Positions 46,580-56,149 are shown, numbered from the stretch's first letter. The stretch: 64,000 nt of DNA from Membranihabitans marinus (GCF_021729155.1 NZ_JAJQYA010000016.1:16441-80440), one strand, 5' to 3'. Notes: a model not told the origin generated them from the sequence alone. Program-made: numbers and translations.

Positions 46580-49009
46580 ATGAATACAATGGGAATGGTA
46601 GAAGAACTTAAGAATCTCGAGATAGTAAATGACAAGGAGATTGAGAATCCTTATGTCAAAGAAGTTTTAAAAGATTTCTGGATTTGCTGCGTGAGTAGAG
46701 AAGCCTCGCTATTGGTGCGAAGGGAAGTGCTCTCAGGTAAAGCAAAATTTGGGATATCCGGTGACGGAAAAGAGGTGGCCCAAGTAGCCATGGCTCGAGC
46801 TTTTAGAAAAGGAGATTTTAGATCTGGTTATTACAGAGATCAAACCTTTATGTTTGCTTTAGGTGTAGCCACCCTCGAGGAATATTTTGCCCAAGTTTTT
46901 GGAGATTGTGAGCAAGATCCTTTTTCATCCGGTAGACAGATGGCTAGTCATTTTGGTTCCGCTTTTATAGATAGTGAAGGCAACTGGGAAGATTTGCCCA
47001 ATAAATACAATATTTCCTCCGATATATCTTGTACGGCAGGCCAGGTCAACCGAGGTCTGGGATTGGCATTGGCCTCTAAAAAATTTAGAGATGTCAAGGA
47101 GTTGGCCGATCATCCATTGAACGATGGAGGCAACGCTGTTTCTTTTCTTACCATAGGCGATGGTTCTACTTCAGAGGGTGCATTTTGGGAAATGGTTAAT
47201 GCAGCCGCTGTGATGAAGGTGCCATTGGCCATTAATGTCTGGGATGACGGATATGCTATATCAGTTCCTTTAAAGTATCAAACGGTAAAAGAAAGTATTT
47301 CTAAAGCATTGGAGGGTTTTTTACTCGATGAAAATAATGATGGAATAAGGATATATACTGCCAAAGCTTGGGATTATCCCGGTCTGGTAGATCTTTATCA
47401 ACGCGCCATATCCAAGGTGAGATTTGAATATATACCAGCCCTTATACATGTTCAAGGGATGACTCAACCATTGGGTCATAGTACTTCGGGCTCCCATGAG
47501 CGATATAAATCTGCTGAGCGACTTCAGTGGGAAAAGGATCACGATTGTATTGAACAATTCGCCAAATGGATAGTAAGCAATGATTTGGCCAGTAAGGAGG
47601 AATTGGATGAGATGAGAAAGAAAGCAGCCGTCTATGCTAAAAATGCTAAAAATGCGGCTTGGGATAAATTTGTTGCTAGAATTAATGCCAAGAAAGAAGA
47701 ATTTACAACTATAGTCCGCAAAGTATATCGTGCGAATAATAATATGCCCAGTATTAAGCGGCATTATGATAAATTAGACAATACCCAATATCCGAGGATG
47801 TCGGATATTATATCTGCCGGTAGAAAAATAAGTCATGGATTGACTTTGAAGAGCATAGAACACGCCGAATTAAAGGCTTGGTTAAAAGAGGAGTTGGATA
47901 AATTGGATACCATTGTCTGCTCTAACTTATATTCTGAGACCAAGAACTCACCATTGAATGTAGTAGAGGTCAAGCCGGAATACTCTGAGGATTCTCCCCT
48001 TCTTAATGGATATGAGATTTTGAATCGATTCTTCGACTATGCTTTTGATAAATACAACAATTTGTTTGGCTTTGGTGAAGATATTGGCAAGTTGGGTGAT
48101 GTAAACCAAGGTTTTGCGAAGTTGCAAGAGAAATATGGTGAAGATCGAATTTTTGATACCGGTATCCGCGAATGGACTATAGTAGGTCAAGCTACAGGAA
48201 TGGGAATGCGAGGGCTTAGAGCTATTGCTGAGATTCAATATCTAGATTATGTAGTATATGGATTGGCTCCTTTGAGTGATGATTTGTCGAGTTTGAGGTA
48301 TAGAACAAACGGCAAACAATTTAGCAATCCGATTATTCGAACTAGGGGGCATCGCTTGGAGGGTATCTGGCATGCAGGATCTCCTATAGCTATGTTGCTC
48401 AATTCCCTAAAAGGCACTCATGTCTGTGTGCCTAGAGATATGACACAGGCATCGGGGATGTACAATACCTTGCTCCAGTCCGATGATCCTGCCTTGGTGA
48501 TCGAGGTGTTGAACGGATACAGGAAAAAAGAAAGGTTGCCCGATAATTTAGGTGACTATACGGTTCCTTTAGGTCAGGCAGAACTCCTCAATCAAGGAGA
48601 TGATATAACTATTGTAACCTACGGTGCCTGTGTGTGGGAGGCCATGGAGGCGATAGAGGAATTAAAAGAATATGGAGTCAGCGTGGACTTGATCGATGTT
48701 CAAACCTTGATGCCATTTGATCTAGGCCATTTAATAAAGTCTTCTGTGGTCAAAACCAATAGAGTATTGTTCATGGATGAAGATTTTGAAGGGGGAGGAA
48801 CAGCCTATATGATGCAGAAAGCCATTGAGAATCAAAAAATATTTGATTATTTAGAAATCCCTGCAGCTACTCTGTCTAGTCGCGATAATAGAACGGCTTA
48901 TGGCGATGATGGAGATTATATGACGAAGCCAGGTCCCGATGATATAGTTGCCAAGGTATTTGAAATGTTGCATCAAGTAAATCCCAAAAAATATCCAGCC
49001 TTTATATAA
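46580..49009 (+). CDS. 2-oxoacid dehydrogenase E1, alpha-beta fusion
   Basis: Thiamine-diphosphate-dependent E1 component of a pyruvate or branched-chain 2-oxoacid dehydrogenase complex, fused into one 809-aa chain. Residues about 30-390 are the alpha part, with the ThDP motif GDGSTSEGAFWEMVNAAAVM (about 193-212) and the active-site region HSTSGSHERY. Residues about 475-809 are the beta part (GFGEDIGKLGDVNQGF, AEIQYLDYV, VPRDMTQA, DEDFEGGG). It acts with E2 and E3, which are not in this window. Bacteroidota commonly carry this fusion; substrate choice is not resolved. Confidence 0.9.
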   Translation: MNTMGMVEELKNLEIVNDKEIENPYVKEVLKDFWICCVSREASLLVRREVLSGKAKFGISGDGKEVAQVAMARAFRKGDFRSGYYRDQTFMFALGVATLEEYFAQVFGDCEQDPFSSGRQMASHFGSAFIDSEGNWEDLPNKYNISSDISCTAGQVNRGLGLALASKKFRDVKELADHPLNDGGNAVSFLTIGDGSTSEGAFWEMVNAAAVMKVPLAINVWDDGYAISVPLKYQTVKESISKALEGFLLDENNDGIRIYTAKAWDYPGLVDLYQRAISKVRFEYIPALIHVQGMTQPLGHSTSGSHERYKSAERLQWEKDHDCIEQFAKWIVSNDLASKEELDEMRKKAAVYAKNAKNAAWDKFVARINAKKEEFTTIVRKVYRANNNMPSIKRHYDKLDNTQYPRMSDIISAGRKISHGLTLKSIEHAELKAWLKEELDKLDTIVCSNLYSETKNSPLNVVEVKPEYSEDSPLLNGYEILNRFFDYAFDKYNNLFGFGEDIGKLGDVNQGFAKLQEKYGEDRIFDTGIREWTIVGQATGMGMRGLRAIAEIQYLDYVVYGLAPLSDDLSSLRYRTNGKQFSNPIIRTRGHRLEGIWHAGSPIAMLLNSLKGTHVCVPRDMTQASGMYNTLLQSDDPALVIEVLNGYRKKERLPDNLGDYTVPLGQAELLNQGDDITIVTYGACVWEAMEAIEELKEYGVSVDLIDVQTLMPFDLGHLIKSSVVKTNRVLFMDEDFEGGGTAYMMQKAIENQKIFDYLEIPAATLSSRDNRTAYGDDGDYMTKPGPDDIVAKVFEMLHQVNPKKYPAFI

Positions 49010-49227
49010 GGTATTTGCTAAAAGATTGGTTTCTAAGTGAAGTGATTGTACTTCTGAACTCCAATGAGGGGAGAGTTTACCTTACTTATTGTAGATATTA
49101 GTTCTTTTGGAAATGTAGCTATAGTGTCTCGCTGTGGTTTTAGTTGTTCCAATCGCGGACTGTATCATTTAGTGGATATGGGTTGAAAATTATTTTTTTT
49201 TTGGACAGAATAAGGAGTTGGATGAAA

Positions 49228-49259
49228 TTTTTCGGTGTGAGTATTTTTCGGTTTGAGTA
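49228..49259 (+). repeat. 16-bp tandem repeat (2 copies) in a T/G-rich gap
   Basis: TTTTTCGGTGTGAGTA is followed directly by a copy with one mismatch (49228-49243, 49244-49259). The surrounding gap 49010-49428 is T/G-rich on the plus strand with no convincing gene. Confidence 0.6.
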
Positions 49260-49379
49260 GATTGTTTTTGATGTAAATGTTTGAATTCGTTGAGAATAGT
49301 ATGAGATTGTTGTTGAGATTGATTAGATGATTAAGGTATTGGATGGGTGGATTCGGTTTTTGAAAATTGCTAAGATTGA

Positions 49380-49408
49380 TTGTTTATTCAGATGATTTTA
49401 TATATTTG
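49380..49408 (+). promoter_or_regulatory. Putative promoter for the glycosyltransferase gene
   Basis: TATATTTG at 49401-49408 is a perfect -7 box, with TTG 18 bp upstream (49380-49382). It predicts a leader of about 15 nt to the TTG start at 49429. Confidence 0.5.
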
Positions 49409-49428
49409 GTCATCATAAATAGAATATC

Positions 49429-50160
49429 TTGAAACAACATCTAGTCATTATTCCCACCTATAACGAGAAAGAAAATATAATTTCGATTATCGAAGCTGTT
49501 AAAAATCTGGAGACTGCATTCGACGTATTGGTGGTGGATGATGGTTCTCCTGATGGAACGGCAGATTTGGTAAAGGGGATGCAAACAACGACACCTGGAG
49601 TATTTATCGAGGAAAGAAAAGGTAAATTGGGTCTGGGGACAGCCTATATTCACGGTTTCAATTGGGCCTTGTCTCGGGGGTATGATTTTATCTATGAGAT
49701 GGATGCTGATTTTTCTCACAATCCAGAGGATTTGGTCAGGTTGGCTCGCGAATTAGAGGGGGATAAGGTTGATTTAGTAGTGGGGAGTCGCTATGTAAAC
49801 GGAGGAGGTGTTGTCGATTGGCCGAAAAGGCGATTGTTGTTAAGTAAATGTGCATCACGATACGTTCGCATAATTACAGGTATGCCGGTTAAAGATGTAA
49901 CGGCGGGATTTGTGGGGTATACCAATGAAGTCCTTTCTACATTGGATCTATCAAAAATTCAATTTATTGGATATTCTTTTCAGATTGAGATGAAATTTGC
50001 CTCGTGGTTGAGTGGATTTAAGATTAAAGAAATTCCAATTTTCTTTAAGGATAGAGAGAAGGGCAAATCAAAAATGTCTGCCAATATCATCAATGAAGCT
50101 ATTTTCGGTGTCCTTTCTATGAAAATCAATGCTTTCAAGCAGAGTTATAAGAAGCAGTAG
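49429..50160 (+). CDS. Polyprenol monophosphomannose synthase-like GT2
   Basis: 243-aa family 2 glycosyltransferase of the dolichol-phosphate mannosyltransferase type. It uses GDP-mannose (or a related sugar nucleotide) and polyprenyl phosphate at the inner membrane. Motifs are VIIPTYNEKENI, VVDDGSPDGTAD, LGTAYIHGFNWAL, the metal-binding DADFSH and VVGSRYVNGG. There is no C-terminal membrane domain. The start is TTG 49429, which places the GT2 fold at the correct distance; no ATG fits. It lies upstream of the dcw cluster but is separated by 635 bp. Confidence 0.92.
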   Translation: MKQHLVIIPTYNEKENIISIIEAVKNLETAFDVLVVDDGSPDGTADLVKGMQTTTPGVFIEERKGKLGLGTAYIHGFNWALSRGYDFIYEMDADFSHNPEDLVRLARELEGDKVDLVVGSRYVNGGGVVDWPKRRLLLSKCASRYVRIITGMPVKDVTAGFVGYTNEVLSTLDLSKIQFIGYSFQIEMKFASWLSGFKIKEIPIFFKDREKGKSKMSANIINEAIFGVLSMKINAFKQSYKKQ

Positions 50161-50537
50161 TCGACAGATCTTCTTTGTAAATCTAGATAATCAGCTTTAT
50201 TAGTCATGTCTCTATTATGCTAAAATGGTTGAGTATAGGCAATGATTGTATTTTTTGTCCTAGCTAATCAAGGTTGTTGCTGAATATGACCGAATTTATT
50301 TCACATTTTTCTCCTTATAAGTATTAATTCCTCCTTTTTGGGTGTTTTTTTCCACTTGGCAATCGAATGATGCATTCATTTGACCTTTTTTGGTATAATA
50401 TCCATTTTTCCCTCTCCATTATCCCACTTCGAATAAGAATACAATCATTTTGAGCTTGTTTCAAGGCCGTGGTTTCTGTATATCCTCATAATTTTCAGGT
50501 TTTTCATCCGAAATTCTACTAAACTGACCAATTTTCT

Positions 50538-50552
50538 CCCACTATTTACCAC
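50538..50552 (-). promoter_or_regulatory. Distal GTGG-N6-GTGGG pair (possible MraZ box)
   Basis: On the minus strand GTGG and GTGGG start 10 bp apart, the same geometry as the two pairs near mraZ. It lies about 245 bp upstream of mraZ in a 635-bp gap (50161-50795) that is otherwise T/C- and A/T-rich with no gene seen. Confidence 0.35.
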
Positions 50553-50687
50553 ACATGGATATTTTAATATATAATCTTTTTATATCTGTATAATGCTTTA
50601 AAATGGTATTTTATAGATGTAAAACTCTTATTGTATGTATTAAGATTATATTTTGTTGCCATTTTGATTACTTAATTTTGAAAAAAG

Positions 50688-50701
50688 GTGGCAATTTGTG
50701 G
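50688..50701 (+). promoter_or_regulatory. GTGG-N6-GTGG pair, putative MraZ operator
   Basis: GTGG at 50688-50691 and 50698-50701, 10 bp apart. MraZ in other bacteria binds TGGG-like direct repeats with a 10-bp period upstream of its own gene. Confidence 0.5.
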
Positions 50702-50738
50702 TAAATATAGATTTTGTTAATATGTTTTGTGTTAAAAG

Positions 50739-50753
50739 GTGGTTGGTTGTGGG
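50739..50753 (+). promoter_or_regulatory. GTGG-N6-GTGGG pair, putative MraZ operator over -33
   Basis: GTGG at 50739-50742 and GTGGG at 50749-50753, 10 bp apart. It overlaps the predicted -33 element and spacer of the mraZ promoter, as expected for a repressor site. Confidence 0.55.
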
Positions 50754-50770
50754 AAAGTTCTTTACTTTTG
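50743..50770 (+). promoter_or_regulatory. Putative mraZ (dcw) promoter
   Basis: TTG (50743-50745), 17 bp, TACTTTTG (50763-50770). The leader to ATG 50796 would be about 20 nt. The spacing is slightly short of 19. Confidence 0.5.
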
Positions 50771-50795
50771 AACCGTAAGCTTATAGAAAAAATAT

Positions 50796-51266
50796 ATGGT
50801 GCAGCTTTACGGCGAGTATGAATGTAAGATAGATGCCAAAGGCCGGCTAAAAATGCCTGCTCAATTGCTGAAGCAATTGGGAGGGTTGTCGCCTGCAACA
50901 TTCTTTGTCAATCGCGGATTTGAAAACTGTATCATGTTGTATCCTGAAAAAGTTTGGGATAAAATCGTCGCTGGAGTCAATAAACTGAATGTGTATAGAC
51001 AAAAAGATAGAAACTTTATCCGCTATTTTTATCGTGGGGTGACCAGTATGACTACGGATTCTGCAGATAGGGTGTTGATTAGTAAGCATCTGTTGGATTA
51101 TGCCAATATCGAAAAGGAAGTCGTGTTGTTTGCTTATCTCGATAGAATAGAAATGTGGGATAAGGATTCGTATTACAATATGTTGGATGCTGAACCGCAT
51201 GAATTTTCCGATTTGGCAGAGCAGGTGTTGGGGCAGTCTTTGGGAGGTGAAAATCAAGAATCATGA
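50796..51266 (+). CDS. mraZ: Division/cell wall cluster transcriptional repressor MraZ
   Basis: 156-aa DNA-binding protein with two AbrB-like MraZ domains: YECKIDAKGRLKMPAQLLKQL (residues 6-26) and TTDSADRVLISKHLLDYA (about 87-104). It usually represses its own dcw operon by binding tandem TGGG-type repeats, and candidate boxes lie upstream. It is the first gene of the cluster and its stop overlaps the rsmH start by 4 bp. Confidence 0.95.
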   Translation: MVQLYGEYECKIDAKGRLKMPAQLLKQLGGLSPATFFVNRGFENCIMLYPEKVWDKIVAGVNKLNVYRQKDRNFIRYFYRGVTSMTTDSADRVLISKHLLDYANIEKEVVLFAYLDRIEMWDKDSYYNMLDAEPHEFSDLAEQVLGQSLGGENQES

Positions 51267-52165
51267 GGCACGAATCGGTTTTGTTAAAAGAATTGGTCGA
51301 TGGCGTAGTGTTGGATTTGCAAGGACTTTACGTCGACGTAACTTTTGGGGCAGGAGGTCATAGTTTTGAGCTGTTGTCGCGATTGAAGGAAGGCGGAAGG
51401 CTGTATGGGTTCGATAGAGATATCAATGAATTGTCCAAGGCTAGAGAAGATGAGCGTTTGGTGTTGAGGCACAATAATTTTTCGGACTTTGGTCGAGTGT
51501 TGAGAGCTGAAGGTGTGGGGTTGGTAGATGGAGTGATGGCTGATTTGGGGGTTTCTTCTATGCAGTTTGATGAAAGCGATAGAGGGTTTTCGTATCGGTC
51601 GTCTGCAAAGCTTGATATGAGGATGAATCGAAGAGCGAAAATGGATGCGGCTGAAGTTTTGAATACTTATTCTATGGAGCAGTTGTGGTATATGTTTTCG
51701 GATTTTGGAGAGATTAAAAATGCGAAAACACTGGCTGGTGGAATAGTGGCGGCTAGGGCTTTGAAGTCGATTACCTTGACAGGGGATTTGATGTTGGTTG
51801 CAGAGCAGTATTCATATGGGAATAAATTCAGGTATCTGTCTCAGGTCTTTCAGGCAGTTAGGATGGAAGTGAATGATGAGATGGGGGAGTTGTATCGGTT
51901 TTTGAGCCAGTTGAGTGATGTGGTTAAGGTTGGAGGAAGAGTTGGGATTATTACCTTTCATTCTCTTGAGGATCGCGCAGTTAAGCGGTTTTTTAAGACT
52001 GGGTCCGTAGAGGGGCAAGTGAAGGAGGATGATTATGGGCGGTCGTTGAGGCCGTTTAAGGTGGTGAATAAAAAACCAATTTTGCCTTCGGCAGAAGAGA
52101 TCTCTCAAAATGTTAGATCGCGAAGTGCAAAATTGAGAATAGCAGAAAGAATAGAAATTAAATAA
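51263..52165 (+). CDS. rsmH: 16S rRNA (cytosine(1402)-N(4))-methyltransferase
   Basis: SAM-dependent methylation of C1402 in the 16S decoding centre. The 300-aa product has the SAM-binding DVTFGAGGHSFELL (about 25-38), ADLGVSSMQFDESDRGFSYR, LDMRMNRRA, FRYLSQVFQAVRMEVNDE and FHSLEDRAVKRFF. ATGA overlap with mraZ. Second gene of the dcw cluster. Confidence 0.97.
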   Translation: MRHESVLLKELVDGVVLDLQGLYVDVTFGAGGHSFELLSRLKEGGRLYGFDRDINELSKAREDERLVLRHNNFSDFGRVLRAEGVGLVDGVMADLGVSSMQFDESDRGFSYRSSAKLDMRMNRRAKMDAAEVLNTYSMEQLWYMFSDFGEIKNAKTLAGGIVAARALKSITLTGDLMLVAEQYSYGNKFRYLSQVFQAVRMEVNDEMGELYRFLSQLSDVVKVGGRVGIITFHSLEDRAVKRFFKTGSVEGQVKEDDYGRSLRPFKVVNKKPILPSAEEISQNVRSRSAKLRIAERIEIK

Positions 52166-52198
52166 GAAAAGTATAGATTTTAAAATATTGAGAAAATT

Positions 52199-52525
52199 AT
52201 GTTGAAAAATAAAGGCAAGAAAAATAATTATTTGAGTGGAGTAGACGTGGCCGAATGGTTGCGAGTGCACAGTCAGTATATATTGTTTTTGTGTGTGTTG
52301 GCCTTTGTAAGTATAATGAATTCTCATTTGGCAGAACAGAAAATTAGAAAGATTGCCCAGTTGAAAAACGATGTGCAAGAATTGAATTGGAAATACTTGT
52401 CCATTAAGTCGGATTGGATGAATCGTTCGTCGTTGTCTAATCTGGAAAATAATTTGGATGAAAAGGCTTTGGGGAAATCTGGTGCGAAACCAGTGATTAT
52501 TGTAGCGGATAAGGATAAGCGATAA
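52199..52525 (+). CDS. ftsL: FtsL-like cell division protein
   Basis: 108-aa bitopic divisome protein: basic cytoplasmic N-terminus, one membrane helix (about 35-50, YILFLCVLAFVSIM) and a short periplasmic coiled coil (KIRKIAQLKNDVQELNWKYLSIKSD). The sequence is poorly conserved as usual, but its position between rsmH and ftsI and its topology support FtsL. Its stop overlaps the next ATG by 1 bp. Confidence 0.85.
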   Translation: MLKNKGKKNNYLSGVDVAEWLRVHSQYILFLCVLAFVSIMNSHLAEQKIRKIAQLKNDVQELNWKYLSIKSDWMNRSSLSNLENNLDEKALGKSGAKPVIIVADKDKR

Positions 52526-54660
52526 TGGGGGTTCGGAAGGAAATATTGAGTAGGGCTTATATAGTCTTTTATTTATTTGCCTTGTCTGGATTGGTGATTT
52601 TTGGTAAGGTTATTAAGATTGATACCATTGATCGAGCTTATTGGGTGGAGCGCGGAGACAGCTTGACAATTAAAAAACAAGAAGTCTTAGCTCATAGGGG
52701 GAATATTTATGCCGATGATGGAAGTTTGTTGGCCACCAGTATCCCGTTTTTTGATGTGCGCATAGACTTAAATTCTTCTGCTATGGCGGCGGATAGCTTT
52801 TTTGCCAATGTCAAAGGGCTGTCGGAAGCTTTGCATAGAGATATTTGGCCGACAAAGTCGGTGGCAAAAATCGAGGCGGACTTGCGAAAAGGTTATAAAA
52901 ATAAAATTCGTCATTTTTTAATTAAGAGAAATGCGACCTATGAAGAAGTGGAGAGAATAAGAACCTATCCATTGCTTCGATTAGGAGGGTATAAAGGGGG
53001 ATTGGTATTGGAGAGAAAGTCCAGTCGATTAAAGCCATATAAAAATTTGGCCAGTAGGACAATTGGTCGAAAAGACGATCACAAAGATCCTGTGGGCTTA
53101 GAATTGAGTTATGATAAGAAGTTGAGCGGTGTCAATGGTCAGCGATATGTTCAGAAAATCGGGGGGTCGACATATGTTCCTATCGATGGATTGAAGAATA
53201 TAGAGGCTGAGCAGGGTGCGGATCTGAAGACGACATTGAATGTCAATCTTCAGGATATCTCTGAGCACGCACTGAGTCAAGTATTGAAGGAGCACGAGGC
53301 AGAGTGGGGGACGGCCATTGTGATGGAAGTTGCCACTGGAAAAGTTAAGGCATTAGCTAATTTAGGGAAGGGGAAGTCTGGATATTACGAAATACTGAAC
53401 TATGGAGTTGGTAGATTGTACGAGCCTGGATCGACCTTTAAATTGGCGACCATGATGGCGTTGTTCGAAGATAAAAATCTAGATCTTGATGATTTAGTTA
53501 ATATAGGTCCGGGTTATTTAAAGGTGGGATCTGGTGTAGTCAGAGATTCTGAAAAACACCCTTTTACAGAGACTACCTTATTGGAAGCCTTCGCGGTATC
53601 TTCCAATGTAGCTATGGCAAAACTGGCTAATCACTATTTTAAAGACGGCGATGGTCCAGATCGATTCTTTAAATATATGCGACAGTTTAAATTAAAAGAA
53701 AAAACCGGAGTTGAAATTCCAGGTGAGCCCATGCCTGACCTCTATTCTAAGAAGGAAAGAGAGCAGTTTGATTCCAAAAAAGGAACATGGAGTTCTATTA
53801 TGTCCATCCCATACATGTCTCATGGGTATGAATTGAGGTTGACGCCTATGCAATTGTTGGCATTCTACAATGCAGTAGCCAATGATGGTTATTATGTGGC
53901 GCCTCGATTGGGAGACAATATCCAGAAGTCTGGAAAGGTAATTGAGGATTTGTCCAAAAATTCCAAAGCGGTGAAGATCGCTTCCGATGCTACGATTGAA
54001 AAAGCTCAAGCTTTATTGCGTGAAGTAGTGTTGAATGGAACGGGAAGAAATTTAATAAGTAAAGATTATTCAGTGGCCGGGAAAACTGGTACTACTCGAA
54101 TTAATTATTCAAATAAGGAAGCAACAAGAAAGAAATATACAGCGTCATTTGTTGGGTATTTTCCCGCAGATAATCCAAAGTATTCGTGTATCGTAGTGGT
54201 CAACGATCCCAAAAAGCACGCATATTACGGTAGCAAAATCGCCGCTCCAGTTTTTAAGGAGATTGTCGATTATTGTTATGCTACCAATCCGGATTTGATG
54301 CAAATACTCAATAATAAACCCATGCTTGCAGCTGCAGATTTGCGCATACCTGTTTTTAAAGTCGGATATACCGAGGATCTTCAAAACATCTTCGGCTACT
54401 TAGGTCTCAAAACAAGAAAATCCAACTTCAGTCAATGGTCGCTAATTATGCAGGATACAGCCGATTTTACATTAGAACCTCGCATTATTAAGGAGGAGGT
54501 CATCCCAAATGTAGTAGGCATGGGTTTGAAGGACGCCGTGTATATCTTAGAGAATTTAGGTATGGAAGTTAAGATTTCTGGATCGGGAAGAGTCGTGGAT
54601 CAGTCGTTAGATCCTGGCTTGCCTATTAATTCCAAAAAAATTTTTCTGACTTTGGGATAG
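52525..54660 (+). CDS. ftsI: Penicillin-binding protein (FtsI) with PASTA domain
   Basis: Septal peptidoglycan transpeptidase, 711 aa. It has one N-terminal membrane helix (about 10-28), a class B dimerisation domain (HRGNIYADDGSLLATSIPFF), and a transpeptidase domain with S303-TFK, S359-S-N361 and K520-TG. The C-terminal PASTA domain (about 655-711, EVIPNVVGMGLKDAVYILE) is usual in Bacteroidota and Firmicutes division PBPs. It acts with FtsW. The start overlaps the ftsL stop and murE follows by 7 bp. Confidence 0.96.
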   Translation: MGVRKEILSRAYIVFYLFALSGLVIFGKVIKIDTIDRAYWVERGDSLTIKKQEVLAHRGNIYADDGSLLATSIPFFDVRIDLNSSAMAADSFFANVKGLSEALHRDIWPTKSVAKIEADLRKGYKNKIRHFLIKRNATYEEVERIRTYPLLRLGGYKGGLVLERKSSRLKPYKNLASRTIGRKDDHKDPVGLELSYDKKLSGVNGQRYVQKIGGSTYVPIDGLKNIEAEQGADLKTTLNVNLQDISEHALSQVLKEHEAEWGTAIVMEVATGKVKALANLGKGKSGYYEILNYGVGRLYEPGSTFKLATMMALFEDKNLDLDDLVNIGPGYLKVGSGVVRDSEKHPFTETTLLEAFAVSSNVAMAKLANHYFKDGDGPDRFFKYMRQFKLKEKTGVEIPGEPMPDLYSKKEREQFDSKKGTWSSIMSIPYMSHGYELRLTPMQLLAFYNAVANDGYYVAPRLGDNIQKSGKVIEDLSKNSKAVKIASDATIEKAQALLREVVLNGTGRNLISKDYSVAGKTGTTRINYSNKEATRKKYTASFVGYFPADNPKYSCIVVVNDPKKHAYYGSKIAAPVFKEIVDYCYATNPDLMQILNNKPMLAAADLRIPVFKVGYTEDLQNIFGYLGLKTRKSNFSQWSLIMQDTADFTLEPRIIKEEVIPNVVGMGLKDAVYILENLGMEVKISGSGRVVDQSLDPGLPINSKKIFLTLG

Positions 54661-54667
54661 CGTACAT

Positions 54668-56143
54668 ATGAATTTAAAAGACTTATTACCACTCTTAACC
54701 ATTACCCAAGTATGGGGGAATACCGATGTTGAATTTTTCGATATCGGGGTTGATAGTCGAGTGGTCAAAGCTGGAGATTTGTTTGTTGCTATTAAAGGAG
54801 AAGTTGTAGATGCCAACCAGTATGTAGGTGATGTGGTTGGCAAGGGGGCTGTGGTCATCCTGTCTCAATTGCCATTGCCAGAGTCTATGAAAGATTGGAA
54901 TGGGGTTTGGGTCCAGGTGGATGATGATAGAAAAGCTCTATCTTTTGTAGCCGAGGCATTTTTTGATTTTCCCAGCAGTAAGATTAAATTGGTAGGAGTC
55001 ACAGGAACCAATGGTAAATCCACGGTGGTTAGCTTGCTATATCAATTGTTCACTGATCTGGGGTACAAAGTTGGACTATTCTCTACTATAGAAAACCGAA
55101 TTTACAACAAAGTTTTGCCTTCTAAATTAACCACTCCAGATCCCATATCTCTCAGTAGATATTTGGCTGAAATGGTTGAGGTTGGATGTGATTTTGCCTT
55201 TATGGAAGTGAGTTCTCATGCCTTGAGTCAGCAACGATGTGCTGCGCTTCAATTTGAAGGAGGAGTTTTTATGAATATTTCTCATGATCATTTGGACTAT
55301 CACCAAACCTTTCAAAATTATATATACGCTAAAAAAATATTTTTCGATCAATTATCTGCCTCGGCATTTGCCTTGGTTAATATGGATGATAGTCGATCGC
55401 CCATTATGCTGCAAAATTGTAAGGCTAAAAAAGCGAGCTTTGGTTTGCAGCGCATAGTAGATTATAAGGTTCAGATTCTGGAAGAAGATATCAATGCAAT
55501 GCTGTTGAGTATAAATCAACAGCAATTTTATACTTCAATTGCCGGTCGTTTCAATGCCTACAATTTGGCCGCCGTATATGGGGTAGCTGATTTAATGGGT
55601 ATGGAATCTTCAGAGGTGTTGAGGTTGATTTCCAATTTGCAGGGAGTCAAGGGGAGGCTGCAAAAAGTGAAAGTGGGTGATCAATTGCCTATCGGAGTGG
55701 TCGATTATGCCCATACTCCTGATGCTGTTGAGAAGGTGTGTCAAGCACTCAATGCTATGTTGACCAATGATGGACGATTGTTGGTGGTCGTGGGGTGTGG
55801 TGGAGATAGAGATAAGACTAAGCGGCCGATTATGGCCCGAATTGCAGCTAGTAACAGTAGTATCTGTATTCTGACCTCCGATAATCCAAGGACGGAATCT
55901 CCTGAAGATATTTTATTGGAAATGGCCGAAGGATTAAATCCTGTTCTCAAAGCAAAAACTTTTTCTATCGTCAATCGCAAAGAAGCAATTCGCATGGCCG
56001 TAGCAATGGCCAATGTCAACGATGTGATTCTGGTAGCAGGAAAAGGACATGAAAATTATCAAATTATTGGCAATGAAGTTTTGCCCTTTGATGATGCTGA
56101 AATATTGACCTACGCATTACAAAACAAATACATCAAAGCCTAA
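54668..56143 (+). CDS. murE: UDP-MurNAc-L-Ala-D-Glu--meso-DAP ligase
   Basis: Adds the third stem amino acid to the peptidoglycan precursor. The 491-aa product has an N-terminal uridine-binding domain (VDSRVVKAGDLFVA), ATP loop GVTGTNGKST (about 109-118), central LTTPDP and FMEVSSHALSQ, and a C-terminal domain with SDNPRTESP near 403. The DNPR motif predicts meso-diaminopimelate rather than lysine. It is the only Mur ligase in this cluster. Confidence 0.97.
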   Translation: MNLKDLLPLLTITQVWGNTDVEFFDIGVDSRVVKAGDLFVAIKGEVVDANQYVGDVVGKGAVVILSQLPLPESMKDWNGVWVQVDDDRKALSFVAEAFFDFPSSKIKLVGVTGTNGKSTVVSLLYQLFTDLGYKVGLFSTIENRIYNKVLPSKLTTPDPISLSRYLAEMVEVGCDFAFMEVSSHALSQQRCAALQFEGGVFMNISHDHLDYHQTFQNYIYAKKIFFDQLSASAFALVNMDDSRSPIMLQNCKAKKASFGLQRIVDYKVQILEEDINAMLLSINQQQFYTSIAGRFNAYNLAAVYGVADLMGMESSEVLRLISNLQGVKGRLQKVKVGDQLPIGVVDYAHTPDAVEKVCQALNAMLTNDGRLLVVVGCGGDRDKTKRPIMARIAASNSSICILTSDNPRTESPEDILLEMAEGLNPVLKAKTFSIVNRKEAIRMAVAMANVNDVILVAGKGHENYQIIGNEVLPFDDAEILTYALQNKYIKA

Positions 56144-56149
56144 GGAAAT

